Part shown: one piece after another, positions 21,778-32,734 of the stretch
Position numbering within the stretch: position 1 is the first letter of the stretch
Layout: every line of letters begins with the position of its first letter
Assembly (NCBI GenBank): GCA_020726505.1
Contig: JAHLEZ010000001.1
Coordinates: 1,798,001-1,862,000, forward strand
Direction of reading: 5' to 3'
Source: Leptodontidium sp. MPI-SDFR-AT-0119
Lineage: Eukaryota; Ascomycota; Leotiomycetes; Helotiales; Leptodontidiaceae
DNA: 64,000 nt
The notes under the pieces: model-generated
Told to the model about the DNA's origin: nothing
The model's database searches: none
The model's input: the letters and a program-made list of their open reading frames with translations, nothing else
Made by a program: the position numbers and the translations under genes

Positions 21778-23675
21778 ATGGGGAAACACAGTCGCAAGGA
21801 TGGTGAGGATAGTACGAAGAAGTCGAAGAGCAAGGGACATGCCAAAAATTCCATAATTGTGGATGAGGCGGCCGTCGACCCTGCCCTCGCACTGTTGTTT
21901 GCGTCCAGTGTATGTACCTGCTTGATGCAATTGATCAGGAGGAGAATGATTATACTGAGAATTGAAATAGGCAGGTCCAGTCAAAGCGCCTCCTAAATCC
22001 CGTTACGAAGAGCCCCCGCCACCAAGGAAGCAAATCGTCCAGGAAGAATCAGACAGCGAGGATGGTGAAGCCGAGCCTGAAGGCGATGATGATGATTTGA
22101 GCAGCGTGGAGGATGATGTGGATGATGTGGACCTGGAGGATCTCTCGGGTTCTGAAGACGAATCAGATGGGGGAGTTGAATTGGACAAGATCATCGAAGC
22201 ATCTGCCCCAAAGCCTGAGCGAAAGCGTAAGAGGAAAGCCGAGGAGGAAGACCTTGAGGGAAAATACATGCAGAAACTGGCCAAGGAGGAAGAAAAGGAG
22301 GAGGCAGAGCGCAAGGCCGAGAGACGGTTGAAACGCCAACGAATGATGGCTGCACAGGATCCAGACATGTCTGAGGAGGCCGAAGATCTTGATTCGGATT
22401 CGGACAACGCCTCAGCAGAAGGTAGTGGAAGCGACTTAGAGGGGAAGAAACTTATCACAAGAGTTACACCAGCGGATGTTCCTCTACACGAATCTCTAGC
22501 ACCAAGCAAAGACTCTCTGGAGCTTGAGAAAGCTACACGAACTGTCTTCCTCGCCAACGTTTGTACCTCAGCTATTACTGACAAGTCCGCCAAGAAAACC
22601 CTCCTTGCTCACATGGGATCTTTCCTTTCATCACTTCCCGAGCCATCAGCAGGCAAACCGGATCATAAGGTCGAATCTATCCGTTTCCGATCAACTGCCT
22701 ACGCTGGTACTGCTCTTCCCAAGAAAGCTGCGTTCGCCAAGAAGGAACTCATGGCTGCCACTACCAAAAGCACCAACGCATATGTTGTATACTCTACCGC
22801 GTTTGCAGCCAGAGAAGCTGTCAAGAAATTGAACGGAACTATGATCTTGGATCGTCATCTTCGCGTAGATGGAGTTGCTCATCCTGCCAAAACAGACCAT
22901 CGCCGATGTGTTTTCGTAGGAAATCTTGGGTTTGTAGACGATGAGAGCATGCTCGACCAAGGAGGAGAGAATGAGCGGAAGCGCTCCAAGATCCCATCAG
23001 ATATCGAGGAAGGCTTGTGGCGACAATTTGGCAAGGCAGGAGCTGTGGAAAGTGTTCGGGTCGTACGAGATGAGAAGACCAGAGTTGGAAAGGGGTTCGC
23101 TTATGTGCAATTCGAAGTAAATATCGCCCTCCCCCAAGGCCAGAAAAAAGTCAAGTCACTAACAGTCGCAGGATCCAAACTCAGTAGAAGCCGCTCTCCT
23201 CTTTAACGAGAAAAAATACCCCCCTATGTTACCCCGCGTATTGCGTGTGGTCCGTGCCAAGGCCGTTCGCAAAACCGCCAATGCAGCTGCCGCATCACGA
23301 CCAGATCAACGCAATGCTAGGAACGGCAACAAACCCCGTATCTACCAACCCAAGACCACATCCGAAATGTCATCCCTCCAAGGCCGAGCTGGAAAGCTTC
23401 TAGGCAAATCTGGAGCAGCACAATTCAAGAAGAAGGATGCGGCCAGTGGTGCGAATGGTACTGTGATGGGAAAGAAGGGAGATGGGAAGGTTTTAGAAGG
23501 GATTGCGAAGTCGCCGGAGAGTATTGTATTTGAAGGTTACAGAGCCAGTTCTAAGAACGGAAGGCCGAAGGATTTGAAGATGGGTGGAGCAAAGAAGGGA
23601 AAGGGAAAGCCGAAAACAAGAAGTAGTACTCGGGCGAGCTCCTGGAGAAAAGCGGGTGGCAAGAAGACGAGTTGA
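21778..23675 (+). CDS. NOP12: Nop12, nucleolar RNA-binding protein in 60S biogenesis
   Basis: Nucleolar protein needed for pre-25S rRNA processing in yeast. Exons: 21778-21909, 21971-23116, 23172-23675; both introns phase 0, 593 aa. An N-terminal basic segment ([20 protein letters not shown]) is followed by acidic and Lys-rich linkers. Two RNA-recognition motifs follow: the first from about residue 234 (RTVFLANV), the second from about residue 357 ([10 protein letters not shown]), with [10 protein letters not shown] as its RNP1 element just before the second intron. Exon 3 starts [19 protein letters not shown], then [11 protein letters not shown], which I recall from Nop12. The C-terminus is Lys/Gly/Arg-rich, as in many nucleolar proteins. 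Confidence 0.93.
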
Positions 23676-24147
23676 GGGAAAGATTATGTTAAAGTCTAAG
23701 CGTAGGCAAATGGAGAGAATCCGATCTGTCCGTGTGGGTCTGTCCTAGTGCTGAGATAGTCCACTGTGAACGGTAAGTTTTACCTCAGTATCTGCTTGCT
23801 CCGTCTCTTGAACAGAGAAGATTCACGAAATGGTATAGCTTAAGGGGCAACCGATCGATGCAGTTAGCACCTCTTGTCAGAGCCCTTCAGTCAATTTAAA
23901 ATAGAGCCTCGGATATGTCCTCAGTAGTTCACCCATTATCAGAAGAGAGTTTCCAGGCTCTGCTATTTAGCTAGTTTGCAAACAATTCAGTAACTTGACC
24001 GAAGGTGCCCCTTCCCGCTTCATAGAATTTTGTTCAACTCACAACGACACCTACACGTTTCTTCTTCCCAACCGCCAGCCTCCACTCAACCACGACGGCA
24101 ACAGCGGCAATTGCAACATTGACGTCAAATCAAGCACACCATCAAAC
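23676..24147. other. Intergenic between NOP12 and the secreted cluster
   Basis: No gene seen; this marks the switch from conserved block to accessory cluster. Confidence 0.5.
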
Positions 24148-24744
24148 CTGAATTTCCAAACATTCCTGGCTTTCGCCGTTCTTATGCTTGCTTTCCACAG
24201 CATCGAAGTTGCAGGCATCGCACCCCCTTCCCCAAGCCTCAAGTACACTCACCTCTCACCTGGTGGTTCTCTCCGTACGTACAACGGATCCCTCTTGTCT
24301 CTCGATGCTCCCCTAACAGTGGCCCCAAGTACATGTCAGAGAATTGTCACATTTTTGCAAGTCGGGGAAATTGTTGCCTTCATTCAGCAATCCCCTACCC
24401 AGCGTAACCCGGACAGTACAATGGCATCTTTGATGGCCTCCCAGTCTCTGCTCAAGGCTCTCTGGGAGAGATTTATGCTCAGCTGGGTGTCGAAGACCTC
24501 ATGTTGTCCAATGTCACCGTTGACAATCTTCCCGAGCTCAGACTACAGTCACCCCCCGCAGCAAGATGAGGAAACCCATCCTAAAGCCAAGAATTTAACG
24601 TACTGTACTCTGTGTCAGGATATCCTCGACAAATGCCATATTTACAACGGTGGCAGTGGTGTGGATGATACCGCTGGAGGACAAGAGTTCGACGCCAATA
24701 ATTTCAACGTCTTCATCATCAACGGGGGTGCAAAGTATGATTAA
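24148..24744 (+). pseudogene. Secreted-family copy A, missing the Cys-rich middle exon
   Basis: First of four related genes. A hydrophobic leader (FLAFAVLMLAFHSIEVAG) aligns with the signal peptides of the others, but the expected start position reads CTG (24148-24150); an ATG occurs at 24184. A second piece, 24417-24566, reads GLPVSAQGSLGEIYAQLGVE and corresponds to exon 2 of the intact copy. The last exon (24619-24744) has DILDKC and AGGQEF-FNV, matching the intact C-terminus, but the final cysteine is lost. The 58-codon middle exon holding five cysteines in the intact copy is absent, and exon 2 runs into TGA at 24567 with no good donor. Probably a non-functional relic, although a shortened spliced product cannot be excluded. 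Confidence 0.62.
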
Positions 24745-25172
24745 CAAACTACCAGAATCTGTTTTGGCGGCCGGCCCGGACTTGTTTTTGATGGGTTTGG
24801 ATGATTTTCTCAGCGGATAGTCAATAGCGTTGCTGTCGAGGTACCACTAAACTTAGGACACAATCAATACAACTGTTGATTTGATAATTAGTTCTAAAGT
24901 CTTATCACCTGTGATTGTCTTCTCGTCCCCTCTAGCTTGAAAACTCAGCTCTTTACTCATATTGAGTTAATACTAAAGCTCTAAGTCTTGTATAAAAGCC
25001 ACCGGCTTTTCCATCCTTGGAACTCTTGCCCACAGCTCCTATCACCCCATAGTCTCATTCCTCTACGCCCAGTTCGTATCTGCTACTACTCGGACACTCG
25101 CATCAAACCATACTTCAATATTCCAACGCCCCTTTTCAACCCCACACAAAAAGTATCTAAATTAACTCCAAC
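24745..25172. promoter_or_regulatory. Promoter region of secreted copy B
   Basis: No gene seen. Includes TATAAAAG at 24991-24998, 175 bp before the ATG at 25173, and a pyrimidine-rich leader just ahead of the start. Confidence 0.5.
24991..24998 (+). promoter_or_regulatory. TATA box of copy B
   Basis: TATAAAAG, 175 bp upstream of the ATG. Copies C and D have similar boxes at 26549-26556 and 27887-27892, so promoter architecture is conserved across the cluster. Confidence 0.55.
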
Positions 25173-26105
25173 ATGAAGCTTCTTCGTTTGGCCCTCTTTA
25201 TGGTGGTCTTTGTTGCCATTTCAGTCACTGGTTCCCCATATCCTGTTCAAGATGCCGAACTCTCTGCTGGAGCACCGCGTCTTCCTTCGCCCGTTTCCCC
25301 ATTAGAGGTTAGAATATCCTAACTTCTCAAAAATAACATCAAAGAACTTGATCTTTAAGTTTCTGGTCAAACAGACCTTTCCGTCATTTTCTGGTGAATT
25401 GAGGCTAATCCTTGAAATAGTGGAGTGGAACCATCAACGGCGCTGAAGTCAACATCACCGGCAACTTCGAAGACATCTTCTCCCATCTCGGCCTCAAGTA
25501 CCCTCAAACCCCACCCAACGACGACCGCCTTTCCAGCACCACCGCCACTTCAAACATAAAATATACAGCTTCAGGCGAAGTGGAGTCAGCTCTCGTGGAA
25601 CGAACAGCCAGCGACAAGGTAACCAACCCCCGACCTCTCAGATTTTACGAAAAGGATGGAAGCTTACAAAACCACAGTGGAAGACACTCTGCATCCCAGT
25701 TACTGGCTGGAACTGGCAACGAGCCTACGTCTGGGCCCTCAAAGTGGTCATCTATAACTTCTCAGCCGTCCCAGGAGTCTGCAAAATCAAGGCCCACAGC
25801 TGCAAGAGAATGCAATGCTACTACGGATCTATGGTTTACGTTTGCAACAACGTAAGTCCCCTCTAATTTCTCCTCTCTCACTCTCTTCACTTGAAAATCA
25901 ATCACCTTTGCTGAACGCTCATCTCTTGTTACAGACCGACCATGAAGTCAGACCAGACTGCAACTATCTCGGCACCTTCGTCCAGGACATCACTAATCTC
26001 TGCTCTGTGAATCGAGAGAATCCCAAGGTCACTAGAGCCGGTGGACAGGAGTTTGAGACTGAGGGCTATAATGTGATTGTTAGGCAGGAGAATTGTGGTT
26101 GGTAG
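25173..26105 (+). CDS. Secreted eight-cysteine protein, intact copy B
   Basis: Small secreted protein of 225 aa from a family I do not recognise. Exons: 25173-25307, 25421-25618, 25678-25851, 25935-26105; all introns phase 0. A signal peptide (MKLLRLALFMVVFVAISVTG) is followed by a Pro-rich linker, an NITG glycosylation-type site in exon 2, then eight cysteines confined to exons 3-4: LCIP, GVCK, SCKR, QCYYG, VCNN, DCNY, LCSV, NCGW. The C-terminal motif AGGQEF-GYNVIV-C is shared with the three neighbouring damaged copies. An even cysteine count, signal peptide and TATA box suggest an extracellular disulfide-bonded protein, possibly effector-like, but no function is shown. The first donor (GTTAGA) is the weakest splice signal. 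Confidence 0.8.
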
Positions 26106-26711
26106 TGCTTTTCTTGGGAAGGTCTCAAAAATTGGCTCGTGGTGTAAGGCGAGTTTAGCTTGCTGTATTCAACTTGCGCAGCTCAAGATTGTAAGATTTT
26201 AAGATGGAAATAAAAGGCTACTTTTTAGAATCTAAAGAGCTACTGGTGGCTGTGAATGAGCCCCTGAACGACTGCTGGGACATTGGAAGTTAAATGTGAG
26301 AGTGTTTGTGTTGTTGACATTAGGTGGTAAGCGAGATCTCCCCTTGGGTTGACCGGGAATGCTCAGACATCCAGATTTTAGTCACTCACCTCTTCCTTTC
26401 TATTGAATGATTGTTCTAATACTCTGAATGTAGGAATATGCCTGGTCTTCTCTGAATGACAGGGATGAAAACTTTGTCTGGATAGGTGAATCTCATCCCA
26501 AGTTCCCATCAGGCAACACGACCATGAGACATGTTTGTACAGTCAGGGATATAAACCAGTGAGGAGATATAAATATCCCCAACTCTTCTCATTACCAGAA
26601 CCTTTCACAACAACCAGCAGCAAGCTTCAACGACAATCTTGCTCCGAAAACAGCACTAAAAAGTACCCCCCCCCCCCCCCCAACTCCACAATTTTTACTT
26701 TAATCTTCAAA
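26106..26711. promoter_or_regulatory. 5' region of copy C with poly-C tract
   Basis: No gene seen. ATATAAAC (26549-26556) and ATATAAAT (26568-26575) are TATA-like. A run of 16 C (26666-26681) lies in the presumed 5' UTR. Confidence 0.5.
26666..26681 (+). repeat. Poly-C tract
   Basis: Sixteen consecutive C ahead of secreted copy C. It may vary in length or be miscounted. Confidence 0.8.
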
Positions 26712-27544
26712 ATAAAGCTCATCACTACCACCCCTAATTTACTCATAGCACTCGCTCTACTTGCCACCGAGGTTATTGCCACCTCAGTCAGTTCGGCTCC
26801 TCTCAGTCCTCTCACAGGTCCCTTCGATGATCTTCCATTCCCAATGGACACCCAAAAGTACAACAACCCCGTCAAGGAGTACTCTGTCGAGGAGATTGGA
26901 ACTGGCGATGGGCATACCTCCCAAGCGTTCAAACCGTCACTCGTCACCTCATGGATAGAGGACCTCAGAGATGCCATGTAAGCGATGCGGGCAGGGCTTT
27001 CCCCTACCCGATTTTGAACTACTCATTCCATATACTGACCCCCACATGCAGTGGAAGGCTCGTTGGTGCAGACGCGCTGCCTGTCTCAATGCTGCTGAGC
27101 TTGATTTTTGCAACTACATGAGTTCTCCCATCCAAATTCTCCCCTTCTCCAAAATGAAACACTTTTGCTGACAGCATTTTCTCATGCAGAACTGGTATGA
27201 TATCGACACCAACTGCGATTACAGGGAGTTATTCTCAAAAACATCACATCCAAGCTCTGATTTTTGTCCGGTCGTCTGTAGAAGATGAAAACACCGACTT
27301 TTTCATTTCTCGGCGGGATCAGAAACACAACACTCTCTCTTTCCATACGTGCTTGGAGACTTCTGTAAACGTGCCACTGACTTTAGAATTTCTTGCAGTT
27401 GCCACTTATGCCTACGACATGATAACCATCTGTCGAACTGGAATCGACATCTTCAACCCGCAAAAGAGTTACGTGGGAGGATACGAAGAAGACACTCCCG
27501 ACAATTACAACGTCTGGCTCAGAGGAGCAAACTGCGAGACCTGA
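26712..27544 (+). pseudogene. Secreted-family copy C, start codon and donor lost
   Basis: The leader KLITTTPNLLIALALLATEV is like copy D, but the codon at the start position is ATA (26712-26714), a G-to-A change from ATG. Next comes LTGPFDDLPFPMD, matching copy D's LGGPYDGLPFPLE. Exon 3 (from 27050) is shortened and keeps the family spacing C-x4-C-x7-C (residues WCRRAACLNAAELDFCNY). Its donor reads ATGAGT where GTGAGT is expected. A piece from about 27191 reads NCDYRELF, and the last exon ends YNVWLRGANCET with TGA at 27542. Exon 2 is not recognisable. An in-frame ATG far upstream (26535) precedes the TATA boxes and is unlikely to be used. Confidence 0.6.
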
Positions 27545-27976
27545 ACACTCGTGAATGGACTTTTTATTGGATCGCACTTCACGGTTCTACGGGTGTCTTT
27601 TTTATTGTAGGATGAGCATTGCATTCTATTCTATGGTGGGTGGAAGATTTCCAGGGACGGATGGGTTCTTCGGGTGGGAAGGTGTTCGTTTGCCAACTTT
27701 GCTGATATCGTCTTCTGAATGGGAAATGGCTCACAATGACACTTCCGTAATAGGTTTCACAGCGTCGATAAAGAATACAGTGACTTCGCGAATTCACTCC
27801 CTGACTGATTGTCATTTCTGACACCTCCATGCCTATTTTAAGAAAGAACCCCCTCTCTTTTTTCTCAACTCAACCATAAGTTCTTCTATAAATCTTCAAC
27901 CAAATTCTGCTCCTCTAGAACTCATCTTCCACAACACAACTTCATCACAACATAAACATTGAAGACAGTCTTCATC
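27545..27976. promoter_or_regulatory. 5' region of copy D
   Basis: No gene seen. TATAAA at 27887-27892 lies 85 bp before the ATG of copy D. Confidence 0.45.
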
Positions 27977-28941
27977 ATGAATCTCATCACAGCTCTCCTC
28001 ATTGTGACCCTCCTCTCCATCGAGGTCCTCACCACTACCACCTCTCACCTTGGCGGTCCATATGACGGTCTCCCATTCCCTCTCGAGCCCATGGAGTGAG
28101 CAATATCCGCACATCCTTTTCTGATCTAGACTCCCGACACTGACTCATAAATCACCCAGGTTCAACATTACCGTCGACGGTAAATTCATCCAAGGTCACG
28201 GCACAATCTAACAAGTCTACGCCCAATACGCCTCCGAAAACCCCTCATTCAAGATGCCCAACAGCCTCAGCTTCGGCTCTGCACTCCAAGGCTGCAAACA
28301 GTCAAGCCCAGAATAACGTCGAGAAGCGTGCAAAGGCGGGAATAGAAATCGAGCCCCTCTTCCCCGTGGTATGCAATGTCCACTATCTAACACAGATAAA
28401 ATTCATAGGGTAAAGTCTACTGCCTCCCAAACCCTCAGGTTCAGTGGGTCATGGCTAGAGAGAATGGTGTTTGGGCCAATATCAATTTCCTGAAGGGTGT
28501 CAAGCCAGACCTTTGCCGTTTCGCTCCTCGATCGTGCCGGAAAGTTGGCTTGCTATGACAGTGCTTCGCTTTTCGTGTGTAACTTTGTATGTTGAATGGC
28601 CCCTTGAGTTCCTCTCAATCTTTTGTCCACGGAACGGTAGTCGCTGATGAGTACTTTAATTTTAGGCTGATGACCCACTATGGAGAGCTTGTTCATACAT
28701 GTGAGTAATGGGAAGCCTCGAATTCCTTCTCTCAGTGTCTCAGAGTCTTCTGGGGATATGTTTCATCCTTTTCCCGAAACCGTATTGTTGTTGCAATTGC
28801 TAATTCTCTCGGCAACCAGGGGAAGTTACGCGGAGGATATCATCAACCATTGCCCACAATACCGATCTACTGGCTACGTAGGTGGCCAAGCAGACGACTC
28901 TGACAATTACAAACGTCATTGTTCGAGGTGATCCATGCTAA
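27977..28941 (+). pseudogene. Secreted-family copy D, stops and two frameshifts
   Basis: Exon 1 (27977-28095) encodes an intact signal peptide, MNLITALLIVTLLSIEVLTT, then GPYDGLPFPLE. It splices (GTGAGC...CCCAG) to 28160 and NITVDGKF. In-frame TAA codons follow at 28209 and 28314. Exon 3 (about 28410-28595) keeps LCRF and SCRK but changes frame near 28550, just before the conserved C-Y-x-S/D. The last exon has EDIINHC and GGQADDSDNY, then a single extra base in the AAA at 28911-28913 throws off the conserved YNVIV ending and its terminal cysteine; the displaced stop would be at 28939. Signal peptide and promoter are preserved while the body is decayed, suggesting recent loss. Confidence 0.65.
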
Positions 28942-29585
28942 ATGGGCTAAATGACTTGCCTGGCGTTCGTCATTTCTTGATTTCTGAACTGGCTTTGGGG
29001 ATACTGCCTCTCTTGTACGCTTGTTTGCGTTGATATTTACTGCACTGGTATTTTGCACTGGCTGGGCTGAGAACCGGGTTTGCGTTCGCGTGGCTGGACA
29101 GTCCGGAGGATCGGTACTCGATAGATATGCCAGGCAGATGAATGAGAGGCTTGAAAATACACATGTTAGAATCTTTGACGGGCGGTCTGACCTAGAAGGA
29201 GTTTCGTGATAAGGTAGATCAAGTGGGACTTTGTCCATTGGGAATTTGGGAGGGGGTCATAAATAGTATAAACCAAAGACTCTGTCTTGGAGTGCGTGAA
29301 AGAAACCAACCCCAATGGAGTTTTGACTCCGTGGTGTTTGGTGAGTTGCAATTGCCACATGGTCACTAGACCTTAGCTCAAGCCAACACATTACTCGGTC
29401 AAGCCTCTGCTCAGAGTGAATTATCACAGAATGCAAGCTTCCCCCTTGGTCCTTCTAGAACGGAGGAACGGGAACTTCACAAGTTCAGTTAAAGTAAAGC
29501 GTTTATTTTACTATTCCACAACAAAGTCCTCAAAAGTCCTAGAAAAACGCATAAAAAAATCTCCTCAATCCCATCCCATCACAGC
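28942..29585. other. Intergenic
   Basis: No gene seen. AT-rich 3' flank of the hydrolase gene near 29500-29580. Confidence 0.45.
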
Positions 29586-30835
29586 CTACTGAGAAGTAAC
29601 CCACTTTGCCCCCTCACAAACATTCATCAAAAACTCCTCACCGCGCTCCACACCCGGGAAAAGCCAGAAATAATGCGGCACGCCATCATAGTAATCGCTC
29701 TTGGTCTTCACCCCCTCCTTCTTCAACATCTCCTCCATAACCCTCCCATCATCCCTCAACGGGTCCTTTCCGCACGTACTGATATACGTCGGCGGGAAAT
29801 CTTTCAGGTTCTTGCTCAGTGACACGAAGGCTTTCTCGTCGTGCGGGTGCACCCCCGCGGCGGAGAAGAACGTCTCCATGCTGCTGGCGTCGATGATGGG
29901 GACTCCGCTGGCGTTCTCGGTGTAGGCTTTGTATTGGGATTTGTAGGCGGAGGGGATGGAGTCGGGGTGGGCGGTTACGGGGACCATGGCGACGATGCCT
30001 CTATTGGGAACGGGGGAGTTAGCCATTGCCAAATCGAGGATGTCTCGAGAAGATGATAAGATATGTCTCTGAGGGATCTTGAGACATTCCAAAGGGAAAG
30101 TTCCCCCCCCCCCCCCCCCTCCCCCCCCCTGTGATACCTACTGGATTTGAGAACCTGCCCCGGCTTTGATGAGTTCGTTGGCGACGATGAGGGAGAGGCC
30201 GCCGCCGGCGGAGGCGCCGATTGTGAAGAGCTTGGAGCTGTCGCCGCCGTATTTGGAGGCGTTGTTGCGGGCCTGTTTGGTTGTGAGTTGATCGTATCCG
30301 GGGAAGTGTAGGAGAAGGAGGGAGAGGAGAATGAGGGGGAGGAGAAGGAGGGAGGAACTTACCCATTTAAAAGCAGTGAGACTGTCGTCCAGTTGAGCGG
30401 GCCATTTGTCGGTCTGACTGAGACGGTAGTCAACTGAGATGAGAATACATGGTGTATTCTTGGAGATCACTCTGCACCATGCATCTTCAGAGTCGAGACT
30501 ACCTACCAGCCATCCACCGCCGTGGTAGTACACACCAACGGGGAGTTTCTTGCCGCTGGCCCCTGGAGGTGTGTAGATGCGGACGGGGACCCCATCGGCG
30601 GTGGTGTCTTCGGTTATGATGGATGTATCGGGGGGAGGAGCTTGAGCTGCGAGACTGGCGCCCAGACCGTTGAATTGGTCGATGATGTCTTGTGAGGTTC
30701 CTGTGAGGAGGGGGCGTCCACCGAGGACTTTCTCGTACTGGAGGTGAGTTAGTAGAGCCCTGGAGGGGTAACATAGAAGCGGGTAGATACCTCGAGCCAG
30801 CCTTGGGCGTAACCTTCAGTAGATGGTTCTGCCAT
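29586..30835 (-). CDS. Alpha/beta-hydrolase fold-3 (HSL-family) esterase
   Basis: Predicted esterase or lipase of the hormone-sensitive-lipase family, 321 aa. Exons, 5' to 3': 30835-30791, 30737-30363, 30272-30142, 30000-29586. The oxyanion-hole motif HGGGW is at residues 87-91. The nucleophile elbow GASAG puts Ser at 161. Asp is in CGKDPLRDDG, and His in GVPHYFW. No signal peptide, so probably cytosolic. Intron 3 (30001-30141) contains long C tracts. A TATA-like site (TATAAAG, minus strand, 30914-30920) lies about 80 bp upstream. Such enzymes are often acetyl-hydrolases of secondary or xenobiotic metabolites; substrate unknown. The neighbouring secreted cluster gives no functional hint. Confidence 0.88.
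30103..30129 (+). repeat. Poly-C tracts inside hydrolase intron 3
   Basis: C17, one T, then C9. On the transcribed strand this is a G-rich run between donor and acceptor. Length may be unreliable. Confidence 0.75.
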
Positions 30836-31619
30836 GTTGATTGGGTTGCTGAAAGGTAAGTAGGACGTGAGATGAAATGAAGGAGGAGAGAATGGAAGTA
30901 AAGCAGGAGGACTCTTTATAAGAAATTTAGATAAGTGATGGAGTTGTCAGTGCAACGTAGCTAAGGCAGCTTTCGAGTTCACTAGATCTTTGTAACTGAG
31001 AGAAGGAGAAAAGGAAAGTCTGGCTGACAAGGGAACAGTGGAGTTCATTTATACTTTGACCGGCACACCAAGGTCCTAGTTTAGGAAATGGTGTGTAGCT
31101 GTTACAGGCGGGTGAGGGGCAATAATGAGGGGTCCCTCTGCCCGATCGAGAAAGGTACATGTAACCTGGCTAGCCGTGCAACTATCCATTCCCTGCTTTG
31201 GTAGCTCTCTCTCTCGTAGCACAATGACAATGCGGTCTGTGGAATGGCGGAACATGACAGCCGGGATGCATTTCAGAAGGGTAGAACTGTGCAAAAGCCC
31301 GATACCGAGGGTTTCCACTACATCCGCAGCAGTCGAAAAGGGGGTTATCAGCCTCGTGCGGGGGAGCGAGGCTAGGCCGCGGCTTAGCGGGTGAGGTACG
31401 TTATGTCCGCCATCAGATTTGTCCCTGGTGTCTGGTCGCGCCCCAGAGCTAAAGCAGAGAAACTCTAATTGGGAATCTACAATAACTAAGAATAGCGAAG
31501 CAGCAATCATTCGGATATAAGATTTAAGGTCGAGGTCGAGAATTGTCTCGATGCGGAGTCGTCGGTAGCCTTGCATCAATGTGTATCCTTGGCGTCTGAA
31601 TAGATGTGAGATTCTCCAA
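30836..31619. other. Intergenic
   Basis: Promoter of the hydrolase and 3' flank of the methyltransferase gene. No supported gene; open frames here have no domain or conserved character. Confidence 0.45.
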
Positions 31620-32734
31620 TCAGTTCGACGGCATCTTGACTTCAACGACAGCCCTCCGCACTCCATCTGATTCCTCTCTGATCTGACCGACGGTAGCACC
31701 TTGTAAGCGTACCATTTCGCAGAAGTCCTCCATCGAGCCGCCAACACCGAAATAAACCTTCTTCGCTGCAACCAATGATGTTCTCTCGTCGTCTGGCATA
31801 CTTCCCAGAAGACTCATTAGAGTTTCTGCAAAAGACTTCAATGCGGCTGGTGAATAGATGGTCTCGGCTCCAACGATCGTGAGCCGGGATTCAAGGGAGC
31901 TCATGTCCTCCTTCACAAGGCCAACGAATTCTGGACTCCATGCACCAGAGAAGAACGACAGCCTGACATGGTGTGATTCAAGAGAAGCAAGGAACTCTTT
32001 GATGACTTCTTCGTCAAGGTCCAACTCGCCCTCGGCTTCCCATGAATCGTTTCGGGTGACTTGAGCCCAAGATAGGAGGATATTCGGAAGCGTGACGAGC
32101 TGGAGAACAGTCGGGTTGTAGTCTGCAAGACCAAGATTTAGTGCGCCTGTTGAATTAGGATCTTCTAGTAACCATTGTAAAACAGCTAGAGAAGGGAGAG
32201 CAGTTCCACATCCCAGCTAGTCTCGTCAGCCCTACTCATCAACCAAGAATCCCCAATAATTCGTACCTCTAAAACTTTTCCAGAGAAGCCAACATCCTCT
32301 TTCCTCCCATGCAGCACCTTGACTACATCAACCGAGCACTCCCAACTCTTGAACCCACCCTCATAAACCCCCGTCTTCACATCATCCTTCCCCAGATTCC
32401 CCAGCCCTTCATCGTCCTCCTCGGCCATGAGCTGGACCCTCACATCCCACAGCTCTCTCCTTGGGATAGAGATCTTCGTCCCATCATCCAGCTTGATGAT
32501 TAACGTACTGTACACAATCTTTGACGGCAGCGCTCTCAGCATAGTCTGCAAATCATGCGTCTGTGGTTGCAGCAGAGGCTGGCCCGCGATGGGGAAAGCT
32601 GAGCTGGTAGGTATAGCTCGCTGTAATGTTCCTGTCTCGGCGGCATGGCTTCGTAGTACGGATTCTGGGGAGACATCAGTGACTAGCGTGTCTTCTATGT
32701 CGTCCCCTGAGAAGGAGAAGCTGAACGCTGACAT
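31620..32734 (-). CDS. HPM1: Hpm1/METTL18-like protein-histidine N-methyltransferase
   Basis: Predicted SAM-dependent methyltransferase related to yeast Hpm1, which methylates a histidine of ribosomal protein uL3. Exons, 5' to 3': 32734-32267 and 32216-31620; 50-nt intron, phase 0, 354 aa (yeast Hpm1 is of similar size). Splicing builds the SAM-binding motif VLELGCGTALPSL, followed by the second motif GLADYNPTVL and then TLPNILLSW. The N-terminus MSAFSFSFSGDDIED is typical of the family as I recall it. A late segment (AETIYSPAALKSF, KKVYFGVGG) fits the conserved C-terminal part. Family assignment is fairly firm; the uL3 target is by analogy. Confidence 0.85.

Noticed and set aside
22003..22593. 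196-codon minus-strand Ser-rich frame
   Set aside because: Complement of the acidic stretch of NOP12; Ser runs come from antisense of Glu/Asp codons.
26535..26711. ATG at 26535 as start of secreted copy C
   Set aside because: It precedes both TATA-like boxes and encodes no signal peptide; the aligned start is the ATA at 26712.
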